From the NCBI RefSeq assembly GCF_000720425.1, contig NZ_JOAJ01000012.1:109715-173714 (forward strand): a stretch of 64,000 nucleotides of DNA, read 5' to 3'. Each line of letters starts with the position of its first letter. Positions within the stretch are counted from its first letter, which is position 1. The notes under the pieces are model-generated. The model made no database searches and had not been told where the DNA came from. It saw nothing but the letters and a program-made list of their open reading frames with translations. Shown here piece by piece: positions 17,567 through 27,505 of the stretch. Source of the DNA: Nocardia rhamnosiphila NBRC 108938. Lineage in GTDB: Bacteria; Actinomycetota; Actinomycetes; Mycobacteriales; Mycobacteriaceae. The translations under genes were made by a program, and so were the position numbers.

Positions 17567-18328
17567 TCAGGACCAGCGCGCCTGCCCCCCGTCCAGCGGA
17601 ATCGTCGCCCCGGTCAGGTAGCCCGCGTCCGGTCCCACCAGGAACGCGACCGCGCGGCCGATATCGTTCTCACAGTCACCGATCCGGCCCAGCGGGATGG
17701 TGGCGACGAATTCGGCCGCCTCCTCGGGATTGTGTTCGGTCCACCATTTCAAACCCGGTGACAGGGCGTGCGGGGCGACCGCGTTCACCCGGATGCCGTC
17801 CCGCCCCCATTCGCTGGCGGCGGTCCGGGTCAGCGAACGCATCGCCTCCTTGGTGGCCGCGTACAGACCGTATCCGCTGGCATCCCAGCGCACCGCCGCC
17901 GAGGTGACCATATTGACGATCGCCCCACCGCCCCGGGCCTTCATATACGGATGGCAGGCCTGCATCAGCCGCAAGGTGGCGACCGGGCCGGTGGTCAGCG
18001 CCTCGTTCATGCGTTTCGGCGTGATGTCGAGCAGTGGCCCGAGCGCGGTCTGGTTGGCGTTGTTGATCAGGATGTCCACCCCGCCGAAGAGCTCCGCCAC
18101 CTGCTCGACCAAGGGCTCCAGCCGATCGGTCTCGCCGATATCGCACACCACGGGTGCGGCCCGGCCCCCGGCCGCGCGGATGTGCTCGGTGGTGGCGCGG
18201 AGGGTGTCCTCGGTTCGCCCCACCACCGCGATCGCCGCACCTTCCGCCGCGAGCGCGTAGGCGATACCCTGCCCCACACCCTGACCACCGCCGGTCACGA
18301 TGGCCACCTTGCCCTCGGATGAACCCAT
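17567..18328 (-). CDS. Short-chain dehydrogenase/reductase
   Basis: 253 residues from ATG 18328. The cofactor loop is [10 protein letters not shown] (near 12), followed by NNAN (near 87), the catalytic Tyr-Lys in YAATK (near 155-159), and a C-terminal [12 protein letters not shown] classical SDR oxidising a secondary alcohol or reducing a ketone with NAD(P)H. It is divergent from the acyl-CoA ligase gene, with a perfect 27-bp inverted repeat between them, suggesting joint control. Confidence 0.9.
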   Translation of the reverse strand: MGSSEGKVAIVTGGGQGVGQGIAYALAAEGAAIAVVGRTEDTLRATTEHIRAAGGRAAPVVCDIGETDRLEPLVEQVAELFGGVDILINNANQTALGPLLDITPKRMNEALTTGPVATLRLMQACHPYMKARGGGAIVNMVTSAAVRWDASGYGLYAATKEAMRSLTRTAASEWGRDGIRVNAVAPHALSPGLKWWTEHNPEEAAEFVATIPLGRIGDCENDIGRAVAFLVGPDAGYLTGATIPLDGGQARWS

Positions 18329-18357
18329 TGTCGATCGTCTCCCACTGTTCGTCGTGT

Positions 18358-18384
18358 GCGGCACCGTGCGGCGCACGGTGCCGC
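18358..18384. promoter_or_regulatory. Perfect 12-3-12 inverted repeat in a divergent promoter
   Basis: GCGGCACCGTGC (18358-18369) and its exact complement (18373-18384) are separated by GGC. It lies 30 bp upstream of the SDR start and 128 bp upstream of the ligase start. Probable operator for the nearby IclR or a TetR regulator; also able to fold as a hairpin. Confidence 0.6.
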
Positions 18385-18512
18385 GGACGCTAGCCGCGCC
18401 GCGGTTTCGACCGCGGACGGTGGTCTCGCTCAGTGGCAACGACCGCCTGACTTTCCGGCGCGCCGTGAGAGGTTGTCAGCCGCTACGCACCGTGAACGAG
18501 AGGGTCGCCACC

Positions 18513-20177
18513 ATGACGACACCGGCAGACGCACAGCAGCGCCTCAACGAAGTCATCACGCGGCTGACCGGGCCGGGTGGCCGGTTCGAGATCACCGTGG
18601 AAGAGGTGCTCGGCGCCACCATGCCCGTGATGCGGCATCGCGGGCGCGCGGTCGGCGACCTGGTGGCCGCGTCCCGGGCCTGGCAGGACCGCGACTACCT
18701 GGTGACCGCCGACCGCCGTATCTCCTATGCGCAGCACGCGGATGCCGTCGCCGCGCTGGCCACCGCGTTGCGCGACGAGTACGGCGTACGCCGGGGCGAC
18801 CGGGTCGCGCTGCTGGCCGCCAACTGTCCCGAATGGGTGACGGCGTTCTGGGCCGCCCAGTGCCTGGGCGCCGTCGCCGTCGGGCTGAACAGCTGGTGGA
18901 TGCCCCGGGAGATCGAGTACGGACTCGAACACAGCCGGCCGCGGGTGCTGATCGTCGATGCCAAACGCGCCGCGCTCCTGGCCGATATCGATACCGCGGA
19001 GATCGCCGTGCTCACCGTCGAGGAAGACGTTCCACGGCTCGTCGCGGCCCACTCCGGCGCCGAGCTGCCCCGGCCCGAGGTCGACGAGGACGATCCGGCG
19101 GTCATCCTCTACACCAGCGGCACCAGCGGCCGGCCCAAAGGCGCGTTGCATTCCCAGCGCAACCTGCTCGCGGTCGTCGACTACCACCGTTTCTCCGACG
19201 CCATGGCGGCGGCGTTCACCGGGCGCGCCTATTCCGACACCGAGCCGAGTCCCCTGCGCTATCTGCTGACCTCACCGCTGTTCCATATCGCCAGCCTGCA
19301 CAACCTGGTGGTGCCACGCCTGGCGACCGGGGGCACCGTGGTGATGTACCAGGGCGCTTTCGCCGCGGATCCGGTGCTGGGACTGATCGAACGGGAACGG
19401 GTCACGAACTGGGGCGCGGTGCCGACCATGGCCGCACGACTGCTCGAACACGGCGATATCGACAACTACGATCTCTCGTCGTTGACGGCGTTCGCACTCG
19501 CCTCGGCCCCGTCGTCGATCGCGCTCAAGGACCGGCTGCGGCAGCGGTTCCCGTTCGCCCGCGACGCCCTGGTCGACAGCTACGGGCTCACCGAATGCAG
19601 TACCGCCGTAGCGGTCGCCACGACCGCCGAGCTCGAGCAGTACCCCGGCACGCTCGGCCGGCCGATTCTCACGGTATCGGTGGAGATCCGCGACCCGTTC
19701 GGCGAGCGTGTCCCCGACGGCACCGAGGGCGAGGTGTGCGTGCGCAGCCCCTTCGTCATGCTCGGCTACTGGGCGGACGAGGCGGCCACCGCCGCCGCGA
19801 TCACCCCGGACCGCTGGTTGCGCACCGGTGATTTCGGCATCCTCGAGGACGGCCGGCTGCGGTTGACCGGCCGCCGCTCGGATCTGATCCTGCGCGGCGG
19901 CGAGAACGTCTACCCCACCGAGATCGAGCAGTGCCTGGACGAACATCCGGCGGTCGCGGAGTGCGCTGTCGTGGGTGTTCCGCACGAGGATCTGGGGCAG
20001 GAGGTGGCGGCGATCGTCGTGGTACGCCCGGGTGCGACCGTCGACGAGGCGCGACTGCACGAGTACGCCGCCGCACGGCTGTCGTACTACAAAGTGCCCA
20101 GCCGCTGGCGGATCACCACCGAGCCGCTGCCGCGCAACGCGACCGGGAAGGTCATCCGGCGCGGTCTCACGGCCTGA
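18513..20177 (+). CDS. Acyl-CoA synthetase / AMP-dependent ligase
   Basis: 554 residues from ATG 18513. Class I adenylate-forming motifs are all present: P-loop [12 protein letters not shown] (near 200), YGLTECST (near 355), RTGDFG, the hinge [20 protein letters not shown], and the C-terminal catalytic lysine in [10 protein letters not shown]. It activates a carboxylic acid to its CoA thioester. Chain length or ring specificity cannot be read from sequence, but the neighbours (SDRs, HsaA-like oxygenase, SCP-x thiolase, KstR-like regulator) point to steroid- or terpenoid-like acids. Its 3' end overlaps the convergent TetR gene by 11 bp. Confidence 0.9.
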   Translation: MTTPADAQQRLNEVITRLTGPGGRFEITVEEVLGATMPVMRHRGRAVGDLVAASRAWQDRDYLVTADRRISYAQHADAVAALATALRDEYGVRRGDRVALLAANCPEWVTAFWAAQCLGAVAVGLNSWWMPREIEYGLEHSRPRVLIVDAKRAALLADIDTAEIAVLTVEEDVPRLVAAHSGAELPRPEVDEDDPAVILYTSGTSGRPKGALHSQRNLLAVVDYHRFSDAMAAAFTGRAYSDTEPSPLRYLLTSPLFHIASLHNLVVPRLATGGTVVMYQGAFAADPVLGLIERERVTNWGAVPTMAARLLEHGDIDNYDLSSLTAFALASAPSSIALKDRLRQRFPFARDALVDSYGLTECSTAVAVATTAELEQYPGTLGRPILTVSVEIRDPFGERVPDGTEGEVCVRSPFVMLGYWADEAATAAAITPDRWLRTGDFGILEDGRLRLTGRRSDLILRGGENVYPTEIEQCLDEHPAVAECAVVGVPHEDLGQEVAAIVVVRPGATVDEARLHEYAAARLSYYKVPSRWRITTEPLPRNATGKVIRRGLTA

Positions 20178-20787
20178 ATGACTCCGGCCACTCCGCGAGC
20201 AGCAGATCGCACGCCATGCGCAGGTCCGCTTCGGCGTCGGCGATGGTGATCCGGCCGTTGAGGCACGACTGGATGATGCCGAAGACCGAATGGATCAGTA
20301 CCCGCAGCAGCCGGGCATCCCGTTCGGTCACCTGCTCGATCCCGGCGGCGTCGTACAGCAGGTGCCGGAAATTGCGGTCCACCCCGGCGGTGTCCGGCAC
20401 CGCGGACGCCCGCGCCGCGCTGTTGGACTGGATCATCGCGGTGGCCAGCAGCGGCCGGCCCAGCAGTACGCGAACCACCTGGAGCAACCGGTCGTGGACC
20501 GCGTCCCGGGCGCTCTGTTCCGGGTCGGGCCGCCGGGCGTATTTCGCGCGCATCCGGTCGATCTGATCGAGCATGACCGCCACGAACAAATGGGTTTTGG
20601 ACGGGAAATACCGGTACAGGGTGGCGACCGCGACACCCGCGAGTTTCGCCACCTCATGCATCTGGACCCGTTCGAGTTCCTTGTCGGTGGCCAGCGTCGC
20701 GGCGGCGTCGAGGATGCGGACCACCCGGGCATGCTGCTCGGTGGAACTCGGTGCCGCGGCATCGCGCGTTTCGGCGATCCTCGGCAT
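20167..20787 (-). CDS. TetR family regulator, KstR-like
   Basis: 206 residues from ATG 20787. The DNA-binding part ([45 protein letters not shown], about 22-65) closely follows the KstR pattern of mycobacterial cholesterol-catabolism repressors, including the MxxVAxxAxVAxxTLYRYF core. It is divergent from the mycofactocin-type SDR. Likely represses nearby catabolic genes; ligand (often an acyl-CoA) unknown. Confidence 0.88.
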   Translation of the reverse strand: MPRIAETRDAAAPSSTEQHARVVRILDAAATLATDKELERVQMHEVAKLAGVAVATLYRYFPSKTHLFVAVMLDQIDRMRAKYARRPDPEQSARDAVHDRLLQVVRVLLGRPLLATAMIQSNSAARASAVPDTAGVDRNFRHLLYDAAGIEQVTERDARLLRVLIHSVFGIIQSCLNGRITIADAEADLRMACDLLLAEWPESFRP

Positions 20788-21056
20788 AACTCCCCTTCCT
20801 CGTCCCACCGCCCGGTATCCGTCGCGTCGGCACCGGCCGCCCGAGACCGGCGGCGGACTTCTTCCTCGGGTGGGACCGCCCGCCGCGGAGTCGACGCTAC
20901 CGACCCCGCATCGCCGCCCGGTGGTCGCGGTCCCGGCCAGTGAGAGCGCCGGCCGCGGCGCCGGCCGCGCACCCCTACCGTGAGCGCCGCGGGCCACGCG
21001 CAGGTCGTGACCGAACCCACTGCTGTGCGCGAGTCGCGCACCCGAGGAGGATACCG

Positions 21057-21899
21057 ATGTCACAGGAATTCCAAGGCCGGGTCGCGCTGGTCACCGGCGC
21101 CGCACGCGGTCAGGGTCGCGCGCACGCACTCGCGTTCGCCGAGCGGGGCGCCGATATCGTCCTGTGTGATCGGTGCGAGGACAGTGCCGCCCTGGACTAT
21201 CCACTCGGCACCCGCGCCGACCTCGCGCATACCGCGGAACTGGTCACCGCCCTCGGCCGCCGGTGTGTGAGCGTGCGGGCCGATACCGCCGACCGGGCCG
21301 CGATGGACGCGCTGGTGCGGCGGGCCGAAGACGAACTCGGATCGGTGGATATCGCGGTCGCCAACGCGGGGGTCACCGGGGTCGCGCCGATCGGTGAACA
21401 CACCACCGAGCTCTGGCACGAAGTGATCGGCAGCAACCTCACCGGGGTGTTCAACACGCTGGCCGCGGTCACCCCGGGCATGATCGCCCGCAAGTACGGC
21501 CGCATCATCACCACCTCATCGATGATGGGACGCGGCGCGAGCCCGGCCATGGCCTCCTATGTGGCCTCCAAATGGGGTGTGATCGGCCTGACCAAATCGC
21601 TGGCGATGGAACTCGCCCCGCACGGCATCACGGTGAACTCCGTGGCCCCGGGCAATATCGCCACCCCCATGGTGCAGAACGACGCCATGTACCGCCGCTT
21701 CCGGCCCGATCTCGCCGATCCAGCCTGGGAGGACGTGGCGCCGGTCCTCGCCGGGCTGACCCATCTGCTGCCCGTCGCCGCCCTGGAACCGGAGGAGGTC
21801 TCCCGGGTCGTGCTCTTCCTCGCCGCCGAGGCGAGCGCCCACCTCACCGGCATGGTCTTCCCGGTGGATGCCGGAGCCGGCGCCAAGGGCAACGCCTGA
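21057..21899 (+). CDS. Mycofactocin-coupled SDR family oxidoreductase
   Basis: 280 residues from ATG 21057 behind GAGGAGG. The nucleotide loop TGAARGQGRAHA and the characteristic insert after the second strand (LGTRADLAHTAELVTALGRR) identify the SDR subfamily that holds NAD(H) tightly and passes electrons to mycofactocin. Catalytic Ser-Tyr-Lys lie in TTSSMMG and YVASKWG; C-terminal FPVDAGAGAKGNA. It likely oxidises a secondary alcohol in the catabolic pathway. No mycofactocin biosynthesis gene is in the window. Confidence 0.88.
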   Translation: MSQEFQGRVALVTGAARGQGRAHALAFAERGADIVLCDRCEDSAALDYPLGTRADLAHTAELVTALGRRCVSVRADTADRAAMDALVRRAEDELGSVDIAVANAGVTGVAPIGEHTTELWHEVIGSNLTGVFNTLAAVTPGMIARKYGRIITTSSMMGRGASPAMASYVASKWGVIGLTKSLAMELAPHGITVNSVAPGNIATPMVQNDAMYRRFRPDLADPAWEDVAPVLAGLTHLLPVAALEPEEVSRVVLFLAAEASAHLTGMVFPVDAGAGAKGNA

Positions 21900-21977
21900 G
21901 CCGCACAGCCGCCACGTATCCGCGACCGACTCTCCGCCCAGGCGCGCCCCGACCGGACCGGCCACCCGGAGGCACGG

Positions 21978-22799
21978 TCAGAAGCGGGACCGCCGGAAAC
22001 CGCCCTCGGAGTCGAGCACCTGCCCGACCACCCAGCGGCCCGCGTCGGAGACCAGCCATTCGATCAGCCGGGCCGGATCTTCGGGCCGGCCGGCCCGGCC
22101 GCGCGGGAACGCGGAGTGCACCTGTTCGACGAACTCCGCGGGCAGGCCCGTGGTATCCGGGGCGAGGAAGCCCGTATCGACCGGGCCGGGATTGACGGTG
22201 TTGAGCACGATGCCGCGGTCGATCAGTTCGTCGGCGACCGTCGCCGTCATGCCCGCCAGCACCGATTTCGCCGAGCCGTAGGCGATTTCCGCGCGCATCG
22301 GCGCCAAGTGCTGGCCGGAGGTCATCCAGATCACCCGGCCGCGATCGGCGACCTCGCCACGATCGGGCCGGAACTGCCGGGTGAACGCCCGGGTGAGCAG
22401 CAGCACCGAGCGGGCGTCCACGGCCCAGTGCGCGTCCAGCATCGCGGCGTCGATATCGAGCAGGGTCCCGTCTCCACCGCTGCGGGCATGATTGGCGATC
22501 AGGATGTCCACGTGCCCGAACTCGGCGACCGCGGCGTCCACGACCTCCGCCGGGGCGGCGGGGTCGGCGAAATCGACACTGTGGTCCACCACCCGTGGCG
22601 CGGCGGACAATCCGCGGCGGATCGCGTCGATATCGTCGGCGCCCCAGGGTTGTTCCTCGTCGTGGGGCCGCCAATGGGTCAGGTAGAGCGCTGCGCCCCG
22701 GTCGGCCAGCCGCCGGGCGATCGCGTAGCCGATCCCGGCCCGGCGTCCCACGCCGGTCACCACGGCCACTCGTCCGGTGAGGTCTCGTTCGGCGTGCAT
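21978..22799 (-). CDS. Short-chain dehydrogenase/reductase (FabG-like)
   Basis: 273 residues from ATG 22799. VTGVGRRAGIGYAIARRLADRG forms the cofactor-binding turn, with an extra-long loop compared with classical TGxxxGxG; ANHARSGGDG replaces NNAG; MTSGQHLAPM and YGSAKSVLAGMT supply Ser and the Tyr-Lys pair. C-terminal VVGQVLDSEGGF is typical of SDRs. It is convergent with the mycofactocin-type SDR and divergent from the S58 peptidase gene. Substrate unknown. Confidence 0.87.
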   Translation of the reverse strand: MHAERDLTGRVAVVTGVGRRAGIGYAIARRLADRGAALYLTHWRPHDEEQPWGADDIDAIRRGLSAAPRVVDHSVDFADPAAPAEVVDAAVAEFGHVDILIANHARSGGDGTLLDIDAAMLDAHWAVDARSVLLLTRAFTRQFRPDRGEVADRGRVIWMTSGQHLAPMRAEIAYGSAKSVLAGMTATVADELIDRGIVLNTVNPGPVDTGFLAPDTTGLPAEFVEQVHSAFPRGRAGRPEDPARLIEWLVSDAGRWVVGQVLDSEGGFRRSRF

Positions 22800-22970
22800 C
22801 ACCGGACATTGCACTGCCCACCGGCCGTCGACGCAACTGATTTCCGGGGTGTGTCACTTCGCGGTCCGGTCCGCGACAGCACCTTCCACACGGCCGCGCG
22901 CCAACGGTGCGATGATCGCTGTGCCGCGCCCGGTTTCCGCGGGCGCCGTCGGGAGAACGGAGGCCACCGG

Positions 22971-23843
22971 GTGGGTATCGGAATTTCCGGGGTGAGTGTC
23001 GGCCACTGGACCGATGAGGTGGGCCGGACCGGCTGTACGGTGCTCCTGCTACCGGCGGGCACCGTCGCCTCGTGCGAGGTACGCGGCGGCGCCCCGGCCA
23101 GTCGTGAACTCGATGCCCTGTCCCCGGACAAAGCCGTGGTATCCATCGATGCCGTCGTCCTGACCGGTGGGTCGGCCTTCGGTCTCGCCGCGGCCGACGG
23201 TGTCCTGCGCCACCTCGAAGAACAGGATCGCGGCGTCCCCACTCCCGCCGGGCGCGTCCCGATCGTCCCCACGCTGGCACTGTTCGACCTGGGCGCGGGC
23301 GATCCCGCGGCCAGGCCCACCGCCGAGTCCGGTTACCTCGCGGCCCGGGCGGCCGCCGGGGAGCAGATCCTCATGGGCCGCGTCGGCGCCGGCACCGGCG
23401 CCCATACCTCCCAGTGGCGCGGGCCGGAGCTGCGCCGGCCGGGCGGCCTGGGCTACGCCGAGCGCCGGCTGGGTGATCTGGTGGTCGGTGCGTTGTGCGC
23501 GGTCAACGCCTTCGGCGATATCGACCTCGGTGCGGCGGATATCTCGCTGGACGCGGTGCTGCGGCTCGAGGGCGGGTTCGATTTCGCGCGCACCCGCGAC
23601 CACACCACCATCGGCGCTGTCATCACCAATGCCCGGCTGGACAAACCGGGCTGCCGTATCGTCGCCCAGGGCGCCCACGACGGTCTCTCGCGGGCCCTGA
23701 CACCGCCGCACACCCGCTTCGACGGGGACGGTTTCATCGCCGCCGCCACCGGCACCGTCGACGCACACGTCGATACGGTGCGGCTGATGGCGCTGGCCGC
23801 CGTCGTCGACGCGATCCGCTCGGTCGCCACCCGCGAAACCTGA
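22971..23843 (+). CDS. P1/S58 family peptidase (DmpA-like)
   Basis: 290 residues from GTG 22971 behind CGGAGG. Matches the DmpA/L-aminopeptidase-like fold: GISGVSVGHWTDEVGRTGCTV, VVLTGGSAFGLAAADGVLRHL, NAFGDIDLG and the self-cleavage region DHTTIGAVITNARLDK (near 222-238), where a Thr or Ser becomes the new N-terminal nucleophile after autoproteolysis. Substrates in this family include D- and beta-amino-acid peptides. No signal peptide. A hairpin terminator follows. Confidence 0.85.
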   Translation: MGIGISGVSVGHWTDEVGRTGCTVLLLPAGTVASCEVRGGAPASRELDALSPDKAVVSIDAVVLTGGSAFGLAAADGVLRHLEEQDRGVPTPAGRVPIVPTLALFDLGAGDPAARPTAESGYLAARAAAGEQILMGRVGAGTGAHTSQWRGPELRRPGGLGYAERRLGDLVVGALCAVNAFGDIDLGAADISLDAVLRLEGGFDFARTRDHTTIGAVITNARLDKPGCRIVAQGAHDGLSRALTPPHTRFDGDGFIAAATGTVDAHVDTVRLMALAAVVDAIRSVATRET

Positions 23844-23845
23844 AC

Positions 23846-23907
23846 CGGCCCGGCCCGTTCACGCCGAGCGCGCCGCGGGACATCACCACCGGAAGCGGGC
23901 CGGGCCG
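23846..23907. terminator. Probable bidirectional hairpin terminator
   Basis: CGGCCCGGCCCG (23846-23857) pairs perfectly with 23896-23907 around a 38-base loop, between convergent genes. The long loop lowers confidence. Confidence 0.5.
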
Positions 23908-23923
23908 CCGCCGGTCTGTGGAT

Positions 23924-24667
23924 TCAGCGGCCGAACACCGTGTTCAGCACCTCCGCCGCGGCCTGGTTCAGCGGCACCAATACCCGCCGGTTCAAGAAAC
24001 CGAGCGGGCGCACGACGACGAAATCCCATACTGCCGCGAGCGCACGCAGCACCGGCCGCAACACGGTCCGATAGACAAAAACACACGGCACCACGACCAG
24101 CACCCGCACCACAGCGGTCGCCCCGCGCCAACCGTAGGACACGATCGTCGCGAGGAGCAGCCCGCACGGCCGTAACACCCAGCGCCACAGCTGCCGCAGC
24201 GGCCACACCACACACCACCGCCACAGCCACTCCGCGGTCGACGCGATCGCACCCAGCACCGGTCGCAGGACCCAGCGCCACAGCAGTTCGAGTCCGGGCA
24301 GCAGCAGCCGTCGCCAGAGCCACCGTTCGATCGCGTGCCGCAGCGGCCGCAGCAGCCAGTCCATCAGCAGCGCCCCCAACGGCGTGAGCACCATGCCCCA
24401 CAGCACATGCTGGAGCGCCCACCCCCACACCACATCCTTGACGAACAGCCACAGCGGCCGCACCACCCAGTACCAGAGGAACCGGCCCACCGGCACCAGC
24501 AGCCGTTCCAGTACGTAGACGCCCGCCGCGACGACCGCCCGCCCGCACAACTTCACTCCCTCCCAGAGCAACCGCACCGGCACCAGCAACACCACCGCCA
24601 AGGCCCGCGCGACCCATTCGCCGATCGACACCCGTGGCCGGGGTTCCCGTGGATCTGTCGAAGACAT
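23924..24667 (-). CDS. Trp/Arg-rich protein with paired-proline repeats, membrane-associated
   Basis: 247 residues from ATG 24667 behind GGAGGAGG. After a short acidic/Pro head the protein is almost wholly Trp, Leu, Val and Arg. Prolines recur in pairs 11-12 residues apart (59/71, 96/108, 124/136, 156/167, 194/205, 221/232), mostly within RPL/RPV/VPV steps, giving about six degenerate repeats. It reads as a chain of short amphipathic or re-entrant helices, not as standard transmembrane spans. I do not recognise a family; no functional claim is made. Codon use resembles the neighbours. Confidence 0.75.
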   Translation of the reverse strand: MSSTDPREPRPRVSIGEWVARALAVVLLVPVRLLWEGVKLCGRAVVAAGVYVLERLLVPVGRFLWYWVVRPLWLFVKDVVWGWALQHVLWGMVLTPLGALLMDWLLRPLRHAIERWLWRRLLLPGLELLWRWVLRPVLGAIASTAEWLWRWCVVWPLRQLWRWVLRPCGLLLATIVSYGWRGATAVVRVLVVVPCVFVYRTVLRPVLRALAAVWDFVVVRPLGFLNRRVLVPLNQAAAEVLNTVFGR

Positions 24668-24935
24668 CGAATCCTCCTCCCGCCCGGAATCATCGCACCC
24701 CGGAGGACCCACCGTTAACGGTTGGTTCCCTTGGGCCGTGGCCGTGTGCAGACCAGCGGGCCGGCGCGACAGGGTCCCGGCGGTAGGCGCGCCCGGACCG
24801 GCTCACGCCCGAACCGGGCCGTCGGCAACACTGCGGTGGATGCGCGGACCGCCGAGGCCGCTCGGGACCATGTTCGCTCGGATGCTGTTCATCGGTCCGG
24901 GGCCGGGGCACGGGCGGAAAGGCGAGGTCCGCGTC

Positions 24936-25571
24936 TCAATCCGCGGTCGGTACCCTCGGCGCGAATCCCTCGGCGAGCAGTTCGAAGGCGCGGTCGGCCT
25001 CGGCGATCGCGACCGGGTGCCGCTGTGCCGCGCTGCGCCCGGCAGCCATCTCGCGCCAGTTGGCCTCGCACAGGTTGCGGCGCACCGCGGTGATCGCGCT
25101 CGCGGCCAGTCGCGCGTCGAGATCATCGGGCGGGCCGAGGGTTCCGGCGAGGGCGATCTCGCCGCTGCCGAGGAACCGCGCGAGTCGCGCGGTGAGCGCC
25201 GGAGTATCCAGTACCAACCGGTAGCAGGCCACCACTGCGGGTGTGTCACACAGGCCGGTGGCGGGTTCGTGGTTGTCCAGGCCGGTGCGGAACGCCGCGT
25301 GCAGCGCGTCCAGTGGTGTCTGCCCTCGTCCCCGATCCCGTACCACCCGGGCCGCGTCGTCGACGTGGTCGGCGAATCGCTGTACGACGAGGTCCTCTTT
25401 GGAGGGGAAGTACTGGAAAAGGGTGCGCTTGGACACCTCTGCCGCCGTCGCGATGTCCACCACCGATACCGCATCGAACCCGTCGGCCAGGAACAATTGG
25501 AGGGCGGCATCGGAGATGGCCGCGCGCGTTCGACGCTTCTTGCGCTCACGGAGGCCCGGCTCGGGATTCAT
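24936..25571 (-). CDS. TetR family transcriptional regulator
   Basis: 211 residues from ATG 25571. The N-terminal helix-turn-helix is typical (RAAISDAALQLFLADGFDAVSVVDIATAAEVSKRTLFQYFPSKEDL). The C-terminal domain resembles MftR-type actinobacterial TetR regulators (ANWREMAAGR near the end). It is divergent from the LLM oxidoreductase, sharing a 62-bp region with a clear inverted repeat. Probable autorepressor and repressor of that gene. Confidence 0.9.
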   Translation of the reverse strand: MNPEPGLRERKKRRTRAAISDAALQLFLADGFDAVSVVDIATAAEVSKRTLFQYFPSKEDLVVQRFADHVDDAARVVRDRGRGQTPLDALHAAFRTGLDNHEPATGLCDTPAVVACYRLVLDTPALTARLARFLGSGEIALAGTLGPPDDLDARLAASAITAVRRNLCEANWREMAAGRSAAQRHPVAIAEADRAFELLAEGFAPRVPTAD

Positions 25572-25592
25572 ACCGGACAGCCTAGCCGAAAG

Positions 25593-25624
25593 GTAGACCT
25601 GGTTAATAAGTAAACTTGGTATAC
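25593..25624. promoter_or_regulatory. Operator between TetR and LLM oxidoreductase genes
   Basis: GTAGACCTGGTT (25593-25604) is inverted against AACTTGGTATAC (25613-25624) with 9 of 12 matches and an 8-base AT-rich spacer. TATACA (25620-25625) could be the -10 of the LLM gene, so a bound repressor would block it. Confidence 0.6.
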
Positions 25625-25633
25625 ATTTGCGAT

Positions 25634-26572
25634 ATGCGAATCGGCGTTGCCCTGCCCACCGACTACTACGAACAACTCACTCCCGGCGTGAATCCCGTCG
25701 AATACCTACTCGATCAGGCCCGCAAGCTCGTCGAACTCGGCGTCTCCGCGGTGTGGCTGACCCAGCGTTTCGACTACGACGCATTGGCGGTCGCCACGCT
25801 GATCGGCCGGGAACTTCCCGGTACCACGGTCGGTACCGCGATCGTGCCCATCCACCCGCGCCACCCCAGCGCGCTGGCCATGCAGGCGCACACAGCGCAG
25901 GCGGCCGGTGGCGGACGATTCGAACTCGGCCTGGGCCTGTCCCTGCCGGAGATCGCCGCCGGCTACGGCAATACCCACCCGCGCATCCGATACCTGCGCG
26001 AATACCTCTCCGCCCTGCGCGAACTGCTGCACACCGGCACAGTCGACCACACCGGCGAGACGCTGGTGGCCAGGTCTCCGACCCGCAGCACCATGCCGGC
26101 CCTCCACTCACCGGTGCCCATACTGCTGGCCGCCTCCGGCCCGCTGACGCTGCGGGTCGCGGCGGAACTCGCCGACGGAGCCCTCCCGCTGCTCACCGGG
26201 CCGAAGACACTGGCGGACTTCACCATTCCCACACTCGCCCGACGAGCCGCGGCAGCCGGCCGGACAATGCCCCGGGTGATCGGCATGGTGGGTGGCGTGG
26301 TGACAGCCGACGTGGCAGGCGCACGCGAGCGAGCGGCACAGCAGATGCACAGATATGGCGAGATGCCTGCGTATCGGGCGCTACTGGACCGCGAGAACAT
26401 CACCGACCCGGCCGAACTGGCCGTGATCGGCGACGAGCAGACCATGGCGGACGCGGTGTCCCGCTACGCCGAAGCCGGCGCCGACGAACTGATCTTCGCA
26501 CTCACCGCTCTGGGTTCGGACCGTGACGAGGAGCGAACCTGGGCGTTACTCGGCGAGCTCGGCAGCCACTGA
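25634..26572 (+). CDS. LLM class flavin-dependent oxidoreductase
   Basis: 312 residues from ATG 25634, very close to the -10 element, so the transcript may be leaderless or nearly so. The TIM-barrel luciferase-like family is shown by MRIGVALPTDYYEQ, SAVWLTQRFDYDALA, GTAIVPIHPRHPSALAMQAHTAQAAGG and FELGLGLS. Such enzymes use FMN or F420; the actinobacterial context and form favour F420, but this is not certain. Controlled probably by the divergent TetR gene. Confidence 0.88.
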   Translation: MRIGVALPTDYYEQLTPGVNPVEYLLDQARKLVELGVSAVWLTQRFDYDALAVATLIGRELPGTTVGTAIVPIHPRHPSALAMQAHTAQAAGGGRFELGLGLSLPEIAAGYGNTHPRIRYLREYLSALRELLHTGTVDHTGETLVARSPTRSTMPALHSPVPILLAASGPLTLRVAAELADGALPLLTGPKTLADFTIPTLARRAAAAGRTMPRVIGMVGGVVTADVAGARERAAQQMHRYGEMPAYRALLDRENITDPAELAVIGDEQTMADAVSRYAEAGADELIFALTALGSDRDEERTWALLGELGSH

Positions 26573-26647
26573 ACACCCACTCCGGCCCCGGTCCGGTTCG
26601 CGGCTTCGAGAAAACCGTTGGCGCCGACCGCTGGAGTACGGGCGATC

Positions 26648-27505
26648 ATGGCCGGTATGGACGTGCCGAATGTGGAAGACCCTGACCGGATCGGGGAAGC
26701 GAAGTTGCGAGACGGCCGCCGGTTGGCGTGGGCCGAGTGGGGCCCGGTCGACGGCCGCCCGGTGGTGTTCTGTCCCGGGGCAGGGTGGGGGCGCCGGCTC
26801 GGGTTCGGCTCCGGAGTGCCGGCCCGGTCGGGGGTCCGGCTGGTCTCGGTGGAGCGGCCCGGTTCGGGGGAATCGACCGGGATGCCGGGGCGCACACTGC
26901 TGGATTGGGCCGACGATATCGGGCAGTTGGATTTCGCCGACCCCGCGGTCGTGGGTTTCTCACAGGGCGCCCCGTTCGCCCTCGCCCTGGCTGCGCGAGG
27001 GGTCACCTCCTCGGTGGCGATCGTGTCCGGCGGTGACGAGCTCGCCTATCCGGGAACAACTCTGCCGGCGGAGGTCCGGCGGCTGGTCGAGCTGGTGGCC
27101 GCCGACCCGGCCGGCGCCGAGCGCGAATTCGCGCGCTTCGGGAGCGCCGAGACCCTGTGGCAGCTGAGCATCGAGGGCAGCTCCCGAGCCGACCGTGAGA
27201 TCTACCTGCGACCGGAGTTCGCCCGAACCTTCCGTCGCGCGCTGGATGCCGGCTTCGCGCACGGCTCGGCCGGCTATGCCCGCGATACGGTCCTGCACTT
27301 CGCGCGCTGGCCGTTCCGAGTCGAGGAGCTCACTGCCCGCGTTCACCTCTGGTACGGCGGGCAAGACGGCAACCCCACCCACTCCCCCGATCACGGCGCC
27401 ACTCTCGCCGGCCGGATCCCGAACGCAACCCGGCACTACCTGCCCGACAGCGGCGCCGCGCTGCTGTGGACACACGGCTACGAGATCCTCGAACAAATCT
27501 TGTGA
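26648..27505 (+). CDS. Alpha/beta hydrolase
   Basis: 285 residues. CPGAGWGRR forms the oxyanion-hole region, ERPGSGEST follows strand 4, the nucleophile Ser lies in VGFSQGAPF (near 105), and the catalytic His is probably in LLWTHGYEIL near the C-terminus. ATG 26648 and ATG 26657 are both possible; neither has a clear ribosome-binding site. No signal peptide. It follows the LLM gene by 75 bp in the same direction and may be co-transcribed. Confidence 0.82.
   Translation: MAGMDVPNVEDPDRIGEAKLRDGRRLAWAEWGPVDGRPVVFCPGAGWGRRLGFGSGVPARSGVRLVSVERPGSGESTGMPGRTLLDWADDIGQLDFADPAVVGFSQGAPFALALAARGVTSSVAIVSGGDELAYPGTTLPAEVRRLVELVAADPAGAEREFARFGSAETLWQLSIEGSSRADREIYLRPEFARTFRRALDAGFAHGSAGYARDTVLHFARWPFRVEELTARVHLWYGGQDGNPTHSPDHGATLAGRIPNATRHYLPDSGAALLWTHGYEILEQIL

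Noticed and set aside
24722..25613. Plus-strand frames opposite the TetR gene
   Set aside because: Antisense to a gene with a clear TetR helix-turn-helix; no independent evidence.
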